This document shows positions 35,309 through 44,065 of a DNA stretch of 64,000 nucleotides, one piece after another. Position numbers and translations under genes: made by a program. The stretch is from NCBI RefSeq assembly GCF_025146565.1, contig NZ_CP102258.1, positions 62,001-126,000 of the forward strand. The letters run 5' to 3'. The notes below the pieces were generated by a model. It worked only from the letters and a program-made list of their open reading frames with translations, did no database searches and was not told where the DNA came from. Each line of letters starts with the position of its first letter. The stretch's first letter is position 1. Source of the stretch: Bacteroides eggerthii (GTDB lineage: Bacteria > Bacteroidota > Bacteroidia > Bacteroidales > Bacteroidaceae).

Positions 35309-35854
35309 TTAAACAATCATCGCTTTTCTCAACTCAGCGACCTTATCCTTGCCTTGCAGCAGTTCCACCACAGCCAAAGCAAACTCCATTGCAGCGCCCG
35401 GGCCTTTGCCTGTGATGATATTACCGTCTTTTTCCACCATTGCCGCGGTGTATTCAGCACCTTCCAAAAAGTTATCAAAGCCCGGATAGCAAGTAGCTTT
35501 CCTGCCTTTCAGCAGTCCCAACTTGCCAAGCACCATAGGAGCGGCGCAAATGGCGGCAATAGGTTTGTTTTCTTCCGCGAAACGTACAATCAATTTCCGC
35601 AAATCATCACACTCTCCCAAAGTAGCCGCACCTGGCATACCGCCCGGAAGCACTATCAGATCGGCGTCGAAGAAATCACAGTTCACAATATTCTTATCGC
35701 ACAGCACCGGTACGCCATGAGCACCCGTCACAATCTCGTCAGGAGTCACCGTAATCATCTCGACCTTCAATCCTGCACGTCTCATCACATCAACAGAAGT
35801 GAAAGCCTCTATCTCTTCAAATCCGTCTGCAAAAAACACATAAACTGTACCCAT
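35309..35854 (-). CDS. DJ-1/PfpI (YajL-type) family protein
   Basis: 181 residues. It has the family frame V-Y-V-F-F-A-D-G-F-E-E-I-E-A, L-P-G-G-M-P-G, and A-A-I-C-A-A-P-M-V-L, where the Cys is the conserved nucleophile elbow residue, then I-T-G-K-G-P-G-A-A-M-E-F. Homologues are described as chaperones, deglycases or redox sensors, and the true reaction is debated. It lies 14 bp after tonB in the operon. Confidence 0.9.
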   Translation of the reverse strand: MGTVYVFFADGFEEIEAFTSVDVMRRAGLKVEMITVTPDEIVTGAHGVPVLCDKNIVNCDFFDADLIVLPGGMPGAATLGECDDLRKLIVRFAEENKPIAAICAAPMVLGKLGLLKGRKATCYPGFDNFLEGAEYTAAMVEKDGNIITGKGPGAAMEFALAVVELLQGKDKVAELRKAMIV

Positions 35855-35868
35855 AAAAATATCTCCTC

Positions 35869-36681
35869 TTATTTTAAATTAAAATAATACGTAATCGTTC
35901 CTGTCTGGTTGTTCAAGCCACTTACCGTATTGAACCGCGCTTTCTTTGCCGCATCTTCCGCAGCCTTCCGCAAAGCGGGATTCACCGTATTGGTCTGTCG
36001 GTTGATGCTGGTTGCAATGACCTGTCCTGCCGGATTCACAGTAATGGTAACCACCACTTTCCCCTCATCCTGCACATTATATACAGGGCGTGGCAATCCG
36101 CCTTCCCCTATAGAACGTCCGCCAAGATTAAAAGTTCCATATCCCCCGGTTCCGGCAGTCGCTCCGGACGAAGAATTTCCGGTAGGGCTTCCTTGCACAC
36201 CTTCCCCTTCCGTAGTGCCCTTACTTCCCATCTGCGCACCCTTGCCAAAGGCTCCCGCAACACGTTTGCGGGCAGCTTCCTCCGCAGCCTTCCGTTCACG
36301 TTCCGCTTTCTCGGCAGCCAGCTTTCTGGCCTCCTCTGCTTTTTCCGCTGCGGTCTTCTCCGGCTTCTTCGCTTCTTTCTTTTTTTCTTCAGCCTTAGGC
36401 TTTATGGCAACTGTTTCTTCCTCCTCCTGTGTCAGCATGTCCTGCTCCACCTCCTCCGGCATTTCCGGGGCGGTTTCTTCCGGCATCACATCCACTTCCA
36501 CCAAAGAAGGATCGGCAGCTCCCCATGCATCGGGCACCTCACCCATCATCACAGGCACACCACCTTCCTCGGACTGTTCGGGCAACGTAAATCCCACCAG
36601 TATCAAAAGGGCAATGACAACCACGTGCACCAACAGCGCCCCTGCCAATCCTACGTATTTTCCTTTCTTCTTCCGATCCAC
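35869..36681 (-). CDS. tonB: TonB-family energy transducer
   Basis: 270 residues. One membrane helix near 11-31 (Y-V-G-L-A-G-A-L-L-V-H-V-V-V-I) anchors the protein in the inner membrane. A long Glu/Pro region (about 45-95) and a Lys/Ala/Glu-rich coiled stretch (about 90-145) span the periplasm. The last ~75 residues are the TonB domain (G-K-V-V-V-T-I-T-V-N-P-A-G-Q-V and T-I-T-Y-Y-F-N-L-K). It passes proton-motive energy to outer-membrane SusC/TonB-dependent receptors. It follows exbD and exbB, its channel partners, in the same operon. Confidence 0.93.
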   Translation of the reverse strand: MDRKKKGKYVGLAGALLVHVVVIALLILVGFTLPEQSEEGGVPVMMGEVPDAWGAADPSLVEVDVMPEETAPEMPEEVEQDMLTQEEEETVAIKPKAEEKKKEAKKPEKTAAEKAEEARKLAAEKAERERKAAEEAARKRVAGAFGKGAQMGSKGTTEGEGVQGSPTGNSSSGATAGTGGYGTFNLGGRSIGEGGLPRPVYNVQDEGKVVVTITVNPAGQVIATSINRQTNTVNPALRKAAEDAAKKARFNTVSGLNNQTGTITYYFNLK

Positions 36682-36718
36682 TGTTTCGATTTACGATTTT
36701 AGCTGTTTATGACTGCGC

Positions 36719-37132
36719 TCACTTACCTTCGGGCGGACGTGTGGCCAGCACCATTTTGAAGTGATTCTCATTAGCGATATTCAGCACTTTCACTATTTCC
36801 CGGTAGGGAACTGATTCATCGGCATACAAAGCCACATACATTTCGGGTTCTTTCGCCGCACACGATTGCAGGAAAGGTGTCAGTCTGTCCAAAGTCAAGG
36901 CTTGCTCCTTGTCATTGCCGAAAGCAGCATAATAATTCAAATCCTTGTCGATGATGACCCTTGTCAGCGGTTTGGCAGATGTCTGCTGTTTCCCCTGCGG
37001 AAGCAATACCTTGATTGCATTCGGTGATACTACCGTAGACGTTATCATGAAGAAAATCAACAGCAGAAATATAACATCCGTCATGGATGCCATACTGAAA
37101 TTAGGCGATATTTTGGCTCTACGTTGTAACAC
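36719..37132 (-). CDS. exbD: ExbD/TolR-family proton-channel accessory protein
   Basis: 137 residues. It has a short cytoplasmic start, then S-M-T-D-V-I-F-L-L-L-I-F-F-M (about 16-30), where the Asp is the proton-carrying residue of the ExbD membrane helix, and a periplasmic domain after it. Together with ExbB it forms the stator that energises TonB. It lies 25 bp after exbB and 37 bp before tonB. Confidence 0.93.
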   Translation of the reverse strand: MLQRRAKISPNFSMASMTDVIFLLLIFFMITSTVVSPNAIKVLLPQGKQQTSAKPLTRVIIDKDLNYYAAFGNDKEQALTLDRLTPFLQSCAAKEPEMYVALYADESVPYREIVKVLNIANENHFKMVLATRPPEGK

Positions 37133-37157
37133 TTTTCAATTACTAATTTACTTATTA

Positions 37158-37886
37158 TTATTTAGCGGGTTCGTTCAGCAGGTCCATGAATGCCATTGTT
37201 TTGGATTCCATTTTATTGACCACGCCATCCACCAGAGTCACTAGATAGTTATAGGCAAACATGGCAATGATACCCACAATCAAGCCGCCTACCGTCGTAA
37301 TCATAGCCTCGTATATACCGCCCGAAAGCAGTGTTATATCAATATTATTGCCGGCGTTCGCCATTTCAAAGAAGGCACGCACCATACCGGTCACCGTACC
37401 CAAGAACCCAATCATCGGTGCGCCACCGGAGATAGTGGCCATGATAGTCAATCCTTTCTCCAACTTTGCCACCTCAATATTACCGACATTCTCTATGGCT
37501 GCCTGTACATCGTTCATCGGGCGTCCCAAACGGCTGATGCCTTTTTCTATCATACGAGCAGAGGGCGTGTTGACACTACGGCAATAGGCAATGGCCGCCT
37601 TAATCTCGCCCCCCAGAATATAGTCCTTGATCTTATCCATGAACATCGGGTCTTCTTTGCCCGCCTTACGGATAACATAATTACGCTCAAACAGGATATA
37701 GAAGCAGACAACGGAGAGCACTCCGAGAACCACCATAATCCAACCGCCCTTGACAGCCATGCTCCACAGATTCATTTCATCGGGAGCAGCAACGGGAGTA
37801 AGTACCGGATTGGCACCGGCAATAGAATCGGCCAACGCCGGAGCCACTTGGGCTAATAATAACATAAGATTCATCAGCGGAGACAA
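37158..37886 (-). CDS. exbB: ExbB/TolQ/MotA-family proton channel
   Basis: 242 residues with an N-terminal hydrophobic segment, a membrane helix around 48-68, and two further helices in the conserved MotA/TolQ region (about 145-225). That region has [15 protein letters not shown] and [15 protein letters not shown]. It forms the inner-membrane proton channel with ExbD. Its start overlaps the end of pdxJ by 13 nt, tying it to that transcript. Confidence 0.93.
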   Translation of the reverse strand: MSPLMNLMLLLAQVAPALADSIAGANPVLTPVAAPDEMNLWSMAVKGGWIMVVLGVLSVVCFYILFERNYVIRKAGKEDPMFMDKIKDYILGGEIKAAIAYCRSVNTPSARMIEKGISRLGRPMNDVQAAIENVGNIEVAKLEKGLTIMATISGGAPMIGFLGTVTGMVRAFFEMANAGNNIDITLLSGGIYEAMITTVGGLIVGIIAMFAYNYLVTLVDGVVNKMESKTMAFMDLLNEPAK

Positions 37887-38587
37887 TTTTTATATTCCTG
37901 AATGGTGCGTTCCAATCCCAGATACAATGCATCGCTAATCAATGCATGACCGATAGAAACCTCATCCAGCCAGGGTATGTTTGTATAGAAATAATTCAGA
38001 TTCTCCAGACTCAGGTCATGGCCGGCATTCAGTCCCAGTCCCAAGCTTCGTGCCATCTTGGCTGCTTCCACGAAAGGAGCCACCGCAGCTTCCCGTCCTT
38101 TAGGGAAAGCCGTAGCATAGGGCTCGGTATAGAGTTCTACGCGATCCGCACCGGCTTTGGCTGCATATTCTATCATTTCCACGTCGGTAGACACGAATAC
38201 GGATGTACGGATACCTGCATTATTGAATGTATCCAGCACCTCGGTCAGGAACTCCAGATTGTTTTTCGTGTCCCACCCCGAATTGGAGGTCAGTTGCGTA
38301 GGACTATCCGGCACCAGTGTCACCTGATGCGGTTTCACCTTCAGCACCAAGTCGATAAATTCGGGTGCGGGATACCCTTCTATATTGAACTCCGTACGTA
38401 ACAACGGACGCAAATCATAGACATCACTCCTGCGGATATGCCTTTCGTCGGGGCGCGGATGCACCGTTATGCCGTCGGCGCCAAAGTTCTCGCAATCCAG
38501 CGCTACTTTCACAACATTAGGGACCTCTCCTCCACGTGCGTTACGTAACGTTGCTACTTTATTGATATTTACACTTAATTTAGTCAT
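37874..38587 (-). CDS. pdxJ: Pyridoxine 5'-phosphate synthase
   Basis: 237 residues from the ATG at 38587. A longer frame to 38629 exists, but the family begins [17 protein letters not shown] and a -7 motif lies at 38609-38616. It has [22 protein letters not shown] and [12 protein letters not shown], which hold the catalytic Glu and His residues. It condenses 3-amino-1-hydroxyacetone phosphate and deoxyxylulose phosphate to PNP in vitamin B6 synthesis. It leads the exbB-exbD-tonB-pfpI-ispD-recG run and is divergent from nadK. Confidence 0.95.
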   Translation of the reverse strand: MTKLSVNINKVATLRNARGGEVPNVVKVALDCENFGADGITVHPRPDERHIRRSDVYDLRPLLRTEFNIEGYPAPEFIDLVLKVKPHQVTLVPDSPTQLTSNSGWDTKNNLEFLTEVLDTFNNAGIRTSVFVSTDVEMIEYAAKAGADRVELYTEPYATAFPKGREAAVAPFVEAAKMARSLGLGLNAGHDLSLENLNYFYTNIPWLDEVSIGHALISDALYLGLERTIQEYKNCLR

Positions 38588-38608
38588 AAATCGGCCTATA
38601 GTTTGGGG

Positions 38609-38616
38609 CAAAAGTA
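38609..38616 (-). promoter_or_regulatory. -7 promoter motif for the pdxJ operon
   Basis: The minus strand reads TACTTTTG (TAnnTTTG) about 22 bp before the chosen pdxJ start. Confidence 0.5.
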
Positions 38617-38632
38617 CAAATAATAGCAATAT

Positions 38633-38665
38633 GTTGGCAGTATTCTGAGAAAAAAACTATTTTTG
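38633..38665 (+). promoter_or_regulatory. Promoter of nadK
   Basis: GTTG at 38633-38636 and TATTTTTG at 38658-38665 are 21 bp apart, a good -33/-7 pair, 25 bp before the nadK ATG. Confidence 0.55.
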
Positions 38666-38690
38666 CAACCTACAAAAACAGAAATCAATT

Positions 38691-39560
38691 ATGAAATTTG
38701 CCATATTTGGAAATACCTATCAGGCGAAAAAGTCATCGCATGCCGAAAATCTTTTCCGCCTGCTTGCCGGACGCAAAGCACAACTTTGTGTCTGCCGCGA
38801 GTTCTACAATTTCCTGACCTCCGACCTGCACCTCAACATTCCCGCCGCCGATTTGTTCGACGGCAACGATTTCTGCGCAGATATGGTCATCAGCATCGGA
38901 GGCGACGGCACATTCCTGAAAGCTGCCAGCCGCGTGGGCAAAAAGAACATTCCCATCTTGGGCATCAACACCGGACGTCTCGGTTTTCTGGCCGACATAT
39001 CGCCCGAAGAAATGGAAGAAACGATTGACGAAATTTACAACAACCACTATAAGGTAGAGGAACGCAGCGTGTTGCAGCTGAAGTGTGACGACGAGAAACT
39101 AATGGCGTCTCCATACGCCCTTAATGAAATAGCAGTGTTGAAACGCGACAGTTCGTCCATGATCAGCATCCATACCGCCATCAACGGAGCGCATCTCACA
39201 ACCTATCAGGCCGACGGCCTGGTCATAGCCACTCCCACCGGGTCTACGGCTTACTCCCTGAGCGTCGGCGGTCCGGTCATCGTTCCCCACAGCAAAACGA
39301 TTGCCATTACACCCGTTGCCCCTCATAGCCTGAACGTACGGCCCATCGTCATCTGCGACGACTGGGAAATCACGCTCGATGTAGAAAGCCGCAGCCACAA
39401 CTTCCTCGTCGCCATTGACGGGCGGAGTGAGTCATGCAAAGAAACCACACAACTCACGATCTCACGCGCAGACTATTCCATAAAGGTGGTGAAACGCTTC
39501 AATCACATCTTTTTCGATACACTGCGGAATAAGATGATGTGGGGGGCGGATGTTAGATAA
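38691..39560 (+). CDS. nadK: NAD kinase
   Basis: 289 residues, normal length. It has [12 protein letters not shown] with the catalytic Asp, [16 protein letters not shown], and [16 protein letters not shown], the binding and catalytic motifs of the family. It phosphorylates NAD to NADP in the cytoplasm. It has its own promoter and is divergent from pdxJ; the metalloprotease gene begins 29 bp after its stop. Confidence 0.96.
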   Translation: MKFAIFGNTYQAKKSSHAENLFRLLAGRKAQLCVCREFYNFLTSDLHLNIPAADLFDGNDFCADMVISIGGDGTFLKAASRVGKKNIPILGINTGRLGFLADISPEEMEETIDEIYNNHYKVEERSVLQLKCDDEKLMASPYALNEIAVLKRDSSSMISIHTAINGAHLTTYQADGLVIATPTGSTAYSLSVGGPVIVPHSKTIAITPVAPHSLNVRPIVICDDWEITLDVESRSHNFLVAIDGRSESCKETTQLTISRADYSIKVVKRFNHIFFDTLRNKMMWGADVR

Positions 39561-39589
39561 CAGGATTTTGGAAGAAACTTAATTAAGTT

Positions 39590-40909
39590 ATGAAATATCG
39601 CAATTTATTATTTATCTTTTTGCTGAGTGTATTCGCCTCATGCTCCAAAGACCCGGAACTAGGGCCAGATACGCCGCCTTCGACCTTTAAGGTGCGGATC
39701 GACAACGTGATCCACGAAACCTATTTCGACAGCTATCCTCAGGGGCCCTCCCTGTTTGTTCCTTACTTAGTGATGAGCGGCTTGCCCGAAGGCGAAAAAC
39801 TGCTCGCCTTCGGAGGCTATTACTCCCCGGAGAACCCCAATCCCGACGGATCGGACTATACGTTCATCCACGATTGCGCCGACGACGAGCTGATCCAAGG
39901 GTGGGACTGGACGCAGGAGTTGATCTATTCGGCCGGATGGATCGACCTGCCAATTCCCGGCAAGACCTATTATTTCAAGGGTGTAGTCCGAACCAACAAG
40001 GCGGTTTATTACTCCAATACCGTAACGATAAATACGGACGGGTTGCCCGGTTACACGCCGGGTCCGCAGGACCGGGTGCTACCGGTCGTGTTCCATGTCA
40101 TGCCTCGTAAGGACGGCACCTATCCGCATCCCTACTTTTTTGACGAGATGCTCGCGTGCGCCAACCGCCTGTACCGGAACGTCTGGCCCCTGCCGGGGCT
40201 AGCCGACGCCGGCATCCGGTTCGTCCCGGCCACTCACACCCCCGACGGTACTGCACTGTCCACACCGGGTATACACTATCTTGACGAGCGTTACGAACTG
40301 GACCGCGATATATCCTACGAAGAGCTGAGGCAATGGGTCGGCGACAACCTGTGGGAAATGACCGAGGTTATCAATGTATGGGTATCTCCCTTCATTAACG
40401 ACGATATCGTTTCCGAAGATACTCGTACAGCGGGATTCACCTTCCTGCCTTATTTCGCTCCGGAGGAGATGCTGCAAGGGTGCAATACCGCTGTCCCGGG
40501 CTGTTTCAGCGGTATATTCTTGAACCTGGAGGAGGTAGTAGGTAACGGGTACTGCAATTCCGGGATAGTCGTGTTTGCCCACGAAGCGGGACACTACCTG
40601 GGCCTAGACCATGTGTTCGAGGAGGACTGGTGTGACGACACTCCGCAGTACGACCGGGCACGGTACCGCACAGAACAGTACATTCCGGGTATCGACACCT
40701 ATTTGCGCTATCCGATCGATGCTTCCGCAGAGCCTTATACGGCGCTCAACGTGATGGACTACGACATCGTGATCTACTCGGGTATCACACCCCAACAGGC
40801 CGAGCGGGTGCGCTACACCTTGCAGCACGCCTGTCTCGTTCCAGGTGGCAAGCCTTTGCCTGGCAACATGAAAAGCTGTGCTGGTCCGGCACCAAAAGTC
40901 ATGTATTAA
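39590..40909 (+). CDS. Zinc-dependent metalloprotease lipoprotein (BF0631-type)
   Basis: 439 residues. It has a lipoprotein signal (L-L-F-I-F-L-L-S-V-F-A-S-C, lipobox Cys at about 17), so it should be anchored in an outer or inner membrane leaflet. An N-terminal beta region of about 140 residues precedes the peptidase part. That part carries V-F-A-H-E-A-G-H-Y-L-G-L-D-H-V-F, the extended zinc motif H-E-x-x-H-x-x-G-x-x-H, and a downstream N-V-M-D-Y Met-turn, so it is a metzincin-like enzyme. Its substrate is unknown. It is visibly richer in G and C than the region after it and stands alone between nadK and a degraded toxin-antitoxin locus, so it may have been acquired. Confidence 0.85.
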   Translation: MKYRNLLFIFLLSVFASCSKDPELGPDTPPSTFKVRIDNVIHETYFDSYPQGPSLFVPYLVMSGLPEGEKLLAFGGYYSPENPNPDGSDYTFIHDCADDELIQGWDWTQELIYSAGWIDLPIPGKTYYFKGVVRTNKAVYYSNTVTINTDGLPGYTPGPQDRVLPVVFHVMPRKDGTYPHPYFFDEMLACANRLYRNVWPLPGLADAGIRFVPATHTPDGTALSTPGIHYLDERYELDRDISYEELRQWVGDNLWEMTEVINVWVSPFINDDIVSEDTRTAGFTFLPYFAPEEMLQGCNTAVPGCFSGIFLNLEEVVGNGYCNSGIVVFAHEAGHYLGLDHVFEEDWCDDTPQYDRARYRTEQYIPGIDTYLRYPIDASAEPYTALNVMDYDIVIYSGITPQQAERVRYTLQHACLVPGGKPLPGNMKSCAGPAPKVMY

Positions 40910-41012
40910 TATTACAAAATGATATTGCGTAACCGCTCAAACTAAGCAATGATTAAATATATAAATAGATAAGTTGTTTGCTGCCACATTATAACTAATT
41001 AGTTATATTTAT

Positions 41013-41333
41013 GCAATAACATCAGTTGACGGTAAAACCACCGATGTAAGAATCATATTCAGAACAGAAGAATTTGAAAAAATCTACAATAGTCTGAATA
41101 CAAGAGTAAAGGATAAGTTTGAATATACATTTGGACTTGTACAAACTGTATATGCTTTACCTGTAAAGTATATAAAAACAAACTTGTATGAGATGCGTGT
41201 ATCTGTTTGTTCAAATGAATATCGGACGGTGCTATTTGCGATTGATAACAGTAATGTCATATTATCAATGTCAAGCTTCTTTCGTATTGCTCGTGCTTTG
41301 GGTATTGAGTTTACTCCAACATTCATTTTATAG
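41013..41333 (+). pseudogene. Remnant of a RelE/HigB-type toxin joined to an antitoxin-like tail
   Basis: The frame reads V-R-I-I-F-R-T-E-E-F-E-K-I-Y-N-S-L, then R-V-K-D-K-F, Y-E-M-R-V-S-V and N-E-Y-R-T-V-L-F-A-I-D, which closely follows the Gp49-like RelE/HigB toxins of Bacteroidales. There is no usable start codon in frame. The toxin sequence breaks off after about 75 residues and continues as F-R-I-A-R-A-L-G-I-E-F, which looks like the end of an XRE-type HigA antitoxin. Another reading frame over the same stretch ends in a charged helix. The locus therefore seems to have lost the toxin start, the toxin end and most of the antitoxin. It is very AT-rich compared with the metalloprotease gene before it. 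Confidence 0.6.
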
Positions 41334-41385
41334 AATTATCATTGAGATATTTGAAAAAGCAAGAGAGCTTGAATCTAAAATAAAA

Positions 41386-41419
41386 CAGCCGGGACCGCTT
41401 CATCAAGCAATCCCGGCTG
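41386..41419 (-). terminator. Terminator of the capsule-locus transcript
   Basis: CAGCCGGGA (41386-41394) pairs perfectly with TCCCGGCTG (41411-41419). On the minus strand the stem is followed by TTTTATTTTA, so it ends the leftward transcript whose last gene stops at 41474. Confidence 0.75.
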
Positions 41420-41473
41420 CGCCTAAAACAAAATAACCGCTGTTATCTGTCGTTTATCAATTTCGTATTGCGC

Positions 41474-41716
41474 TCACATACTGTCATGCAGAAATTGTGA
41501 AGCGTCTCTTCTCCTGCGTACCGCCAACGGCGCTCCGAGTTCCTCACACTCCACTACTTCGATATATCCGGCCTGTTCCAGTTCAAACAAGGCGGGATAT
41601 ACCCGCAGTTTGTCCGCACCGGCATTCTGAATAATATCTTCCACTCCAATAACCGAACCGGGAAAAGAGTAGATATAATCAATAATTCTCCGGGTGTCAA
41701 TAGCTTTGTAATCCAT
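41474..41716 (-). CDS. Small conserved protein, winged-helix-like, function unknown
   Basis: 80 residues, not recognised by name. The sequence M-D-Y-K-A-I-D-T-R-R-I-I-D-Y-I-Y, then G-V-E-D-I-I-Q-N-A-G and V-Y-P-A-L-F-E-L-E-Q-A-G-Y-I-E-V-V has the helix-helix-helix-strand rhythm of a winged helix; the tail is Arg-rich. No signal peptide or membrane segment is present. It begins 6 bp after the last glycosyltransferase of the capsule locus and is the final gene before the terminator. A nucleic-acid-binding role is only an inference. Confidence 0.65.
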   Translation of the reverse strand: MDYKAIDTRRIIDYIYSFPGSVIGVEDIIQNAGADKLRVYPALFELEQAGYIEVVECEELGAPLAVRRRRDASQFLHDSM

Positions 41717-41722
41717 ATTCCT

Positions 41723-42466
41723 TTATTTTTTACTTTTCAACAATGCACGCCAAGCATAATGAATAAAATAATAGCAAGCCTTTAAAAAGCCTATTTTTTC
41801 AACATTCCTGTAGATATTCCATTGCCAAGAAATAACAGCTAATTTGTTGGCAGACACAGACTGCTTTCTCACTCTATACAACGCATGAACCACATTCGTA
41901 TTCCTCGCGACAAACCCTTTCTTCAAAATAGACAACCACAATACATAATCTTCATGGTGTATCTTAGAGCAATAAACCTTACCTACTTTCTCCGTATCAT
42001 AGATTCCGGTCAGATTGCCTATCACATTTCCTTTCAACAGCTCCATATAGGAAACCTGTGGCGGAACTGTCACAATTCGTTGTCCCCGTTCTCCGTCTTC
42101 ATTGATTTTCTCATAATTGGAATACACAATGGCTGTGTCCGCATCTTCAAACAACTTTAATTGTTCTTCCAATTTATTCGGTAGCCATACATCGTCACTA
42201 TCCAAGAAAGCAATATAGCGGCCTTGCGCACTCATAATTCCAATATTGCGAGGAACTGCGGGACTCCCCGAAGGCTGCTCTGTCTGCAAAAGACGGATAC
42301 GCTTGTCCCTTTTCGCATATTCCATTATAATTGCCGGAGAAATATCCGTAGAACAGTCGTCTACAATCAGCATCTCCCAGTCCATGAATGTTTGGGCCAA
42401 CACCGACTCTATCGTTTGGGAAATAAATGCAGAAGAATTATATGAAGGAGTAATAATAGAAACCAC
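41723..42466 (-). CDS. Glycosyltransferase family 2
   Basis: 247 residues. A GT-A fold starts at once: V-S-I-I-T-P-S-Y-N-S-S-A-F-I, S-V-L-A-Q-T-F-x-D-W-E-M-L-I-V-D-D-C-S-T-D, F-L-D-S-D-D-V-W (the DxD-type motif), then E-D-Y-V-L-W-L. A short basic C-terminal helix may touch the membrane. It should add one sugar to the capsule repeat unit on the cytoplasmic face; donor and acceptor are unknown. It is 6 bp after the next GT2 gene. Confidence 0.9.
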   Translation of the reverse strand: MVSIITPSYNSSAFISQTIESVLAQTFMDWEMLIVDDCSTDISPAIIMEYAKRDKRIRLLQTEQPSGSPAVPRNIGIMSAQGRYIAFLDSDDVWLPNKLEEQLKLFEDADTAIVYSNYEKINEDGERGQRIVTVPPQVSYMELLKGNVIGNLTGIYDTEKVGKVYCSKIHHEDYVLWLSILKKGFVARNTNVVHALYRVRKQSVSANKLAVISWQWNIYRNVEKIGFLKACYYFIHYAWRALLKSKK

Positions 42467-42472
42467 TTTAAA

Positions 42473-43291
42473 CTATAAATCTTTATGAGAATTCAATCTT
42501 TTCAGTTCTATGATTTTAATCACAATCATATACTCATAGATGAAGTATAATAATACGAGATAAAAAGCCCTCCACCCTTCGAGAAACCCCAAACGGATAA
42601 AGTACATATAAAAACATCTACCCCATGGTCTTATCCACCATAACCGGGCAGCCATTCTCCGCATTCTAACTTTCCGAGTTGTACTAAATTCCTTTCCCTC
42701 ATAAAGGAATTTATACGTATTCTGGGCATCCCACGATGAATATCTATCATGCTTTTCCAACCAGTATTTAAAGCCTTTTATATTAGCATGATGATCATAA
42801 GGAATATCAATATATCCGACTTTGGCGGACTGGTCAAATGATTCCCATACTCCTCCAACAATAGAGACCTCATCTTTTTTCAATAAACGATCATGCCAAT
42901 TAGGATAGCCTTGCAACCTCTTCATCCATTTCCCCCAAAAAATAAACTTAGGGGTCAACCTATAAGCATTAAACGTACCATTCTCTATCACAGACAATAT
43001 TTTCTCATGCAACTCATTAGAGATATACTCATCCGCATCCAAGAACAACACCCATTCAGTCTTTATTTCCAAATTTCTCAACGCCCAATTTCTTTGTTCA
43101 GAAATTATAAATTCAGACATTAAATGTTCCGAATAATGAAAGCCTTTAGAAAGAACAGTCTCCTTTGTACCATCTGTACTTCCTGAATCCAAAACAAAAC
43201 AATCGACCCCGTACGGTATGGCATCCAAACATTTCGATATAATATCATTTTCGTTTTTAGTCAAAATAACAATAGTGTATTTCATATTCAA
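42473..43291 (-). CDS. Glycosyltransferase family 2 (WaaE/KdtX-like)
   Basis: 272 residues. The GT-A core reads Y-T-I-V-I-L-T-K-N-E-N-D-I-I, V-L-D-S-G-S-T-D-G-T-K-E and V-L-F-L-D-A-D-E-Y-I-S, followed by W-x-x-R-L-L-K-K-D and H-H-A-N-I-K-G as in the LPS/EPS beta-glycosyltransferases of the WaaE type. The last ~60 residues are hydrophobic. It probably transfers a hexose or heptose in the repeat unit. It stands 3 bp after the GT2 gene ending at 43295. Confidence 0.9.
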   Translation of the reverse strand: MNMKYTIVILTKNENDIISKCLDAIPYGVDCFVLDSGSTDGTKETVLSKGFHYSEHLMSEFIISEQRNWALRNLEIKTEWVLFLDADEYISNELHEKILSVIENGTFNAYRLTPKFIFWGKWMKRLQGYPNWHDRLLKKDEVSIVGGVWESFDQSAKVGYIDIPYDHHANIKGFKYWLEKHDRYSSWDAQNTYKFLYEGKEFSTTRKVRMRRMAARLWWIRPWGRCFYMYFIRLGFLEGWRAFYLVLLYFIYEYMIVIKIIELKRLNSHKDL

Positions 43292-43294
43292 GGA

Positions 43295-44065
43295 TTATCT
43301 ATAAAGCCCTTTGAACTGCAAGATAAAAGCATTCATAAAGCTGACATATTGAGTATAATAACCATATTTACGAATAGAAGAATAGATAATATACGCAGCT
43401 CCCAACCACTTCCCCATAATTTTTCCGTAGGCTTCCCCTCTATCTTGGAAGTAAGAAACAGCATTTTCTTTAGTCAAATCCCAAGTAGACGCCTCCTGAC
43501 TGACAGAACCTATATAAATGGGAAGATAAATGATCGAAAGACCTTTTTTCAGGCAATCCAGCAGGAATTTATTTTCTTCTCCACCGCCCATAGTGACTCC
43601 TGCCCCCATCGTTTCATCAAACCTGATGTGATTATCTATAATAGATTTTTTCCTAAATGCAATTTGCCAACTCGCCAACCGTAAAGCTCCTATATATCCT
43701 ATTCTCTTTTGTTTCAAAGGAAACGTGCGATAAGGATTCTTAAAGTTGAAAGCAATTATATCTGCATCAGGATGAGCTTCAAAAGCATCTAATATTATTC
43801 CGCTATAATTATCAACTAAGCGTTCATCATCATCGCAAATCAGGCAAATGTCACCGCAAGCATTCTCCAATGCCATATTGCGGCTTTTGGAGAGCCCCCG
43901 TTCTGTTGATGAGATCATACGGATGCGGTGTCCGTCACATATATTTTCCACAGATTCATCTTTATTACATTGATTTATAATCAATAAGTCAGACTGAATA
44001 CGTGTGCGCAAAGCAATGCTCATGTCCTCTTGATACATACAAGAGAGCAAAACTTCTAAATTCAT
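43295..44065 (-). CDS. Glycosyltransferase family 2
   Basis: 256 residues. After M-N-L-E-V-L-L-S-C-M-Y-Q comes G-L-S-K-S-R-N-M-A-L, then I-C-L-I-C-D-D-D-E-R (DxD-type) and G-A-G-V-T-M-G-G-G-E-E-N-K-F, typical for small GT2 enzymes of EPS loci that use a variant first strand. It overlaps the polymerase gene by 4 nt, so translation is coupled. Substrates cannot be inferred. Confidence 0.87.
   Translation of the reverse strand: MNLEVLLSCMYQEDMSIALRTRIQSDLLIINQCNKDESVENICDGHRIRMISSTERGLSKSRNMALENACGDICLICDDDERLVDNYSGIILDAFEAHPDADIIAFNFKNPYRTFPLKQKRIGYIGALRLASWQIAFRKKSIIDNHIRFDETMGAGVTMGGGEENKFLLDCLKKGLSIIYLPIYIGSVSQEASTWDLTKENAVSYFQDRGEAYGKIMGKWLGAAYIIYSSIRKYGYYTQYVSFMNAFILQFKGLYR

Noticed and set aside
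41188..41436. 82-codon frame over the toxin-antitoxin remnant as a real gene
   Set aside because: It starts within the toxin-like sequence in another frame and matches toxin-like helical sequence only at the end; it is better explained as part of the decayed locus.
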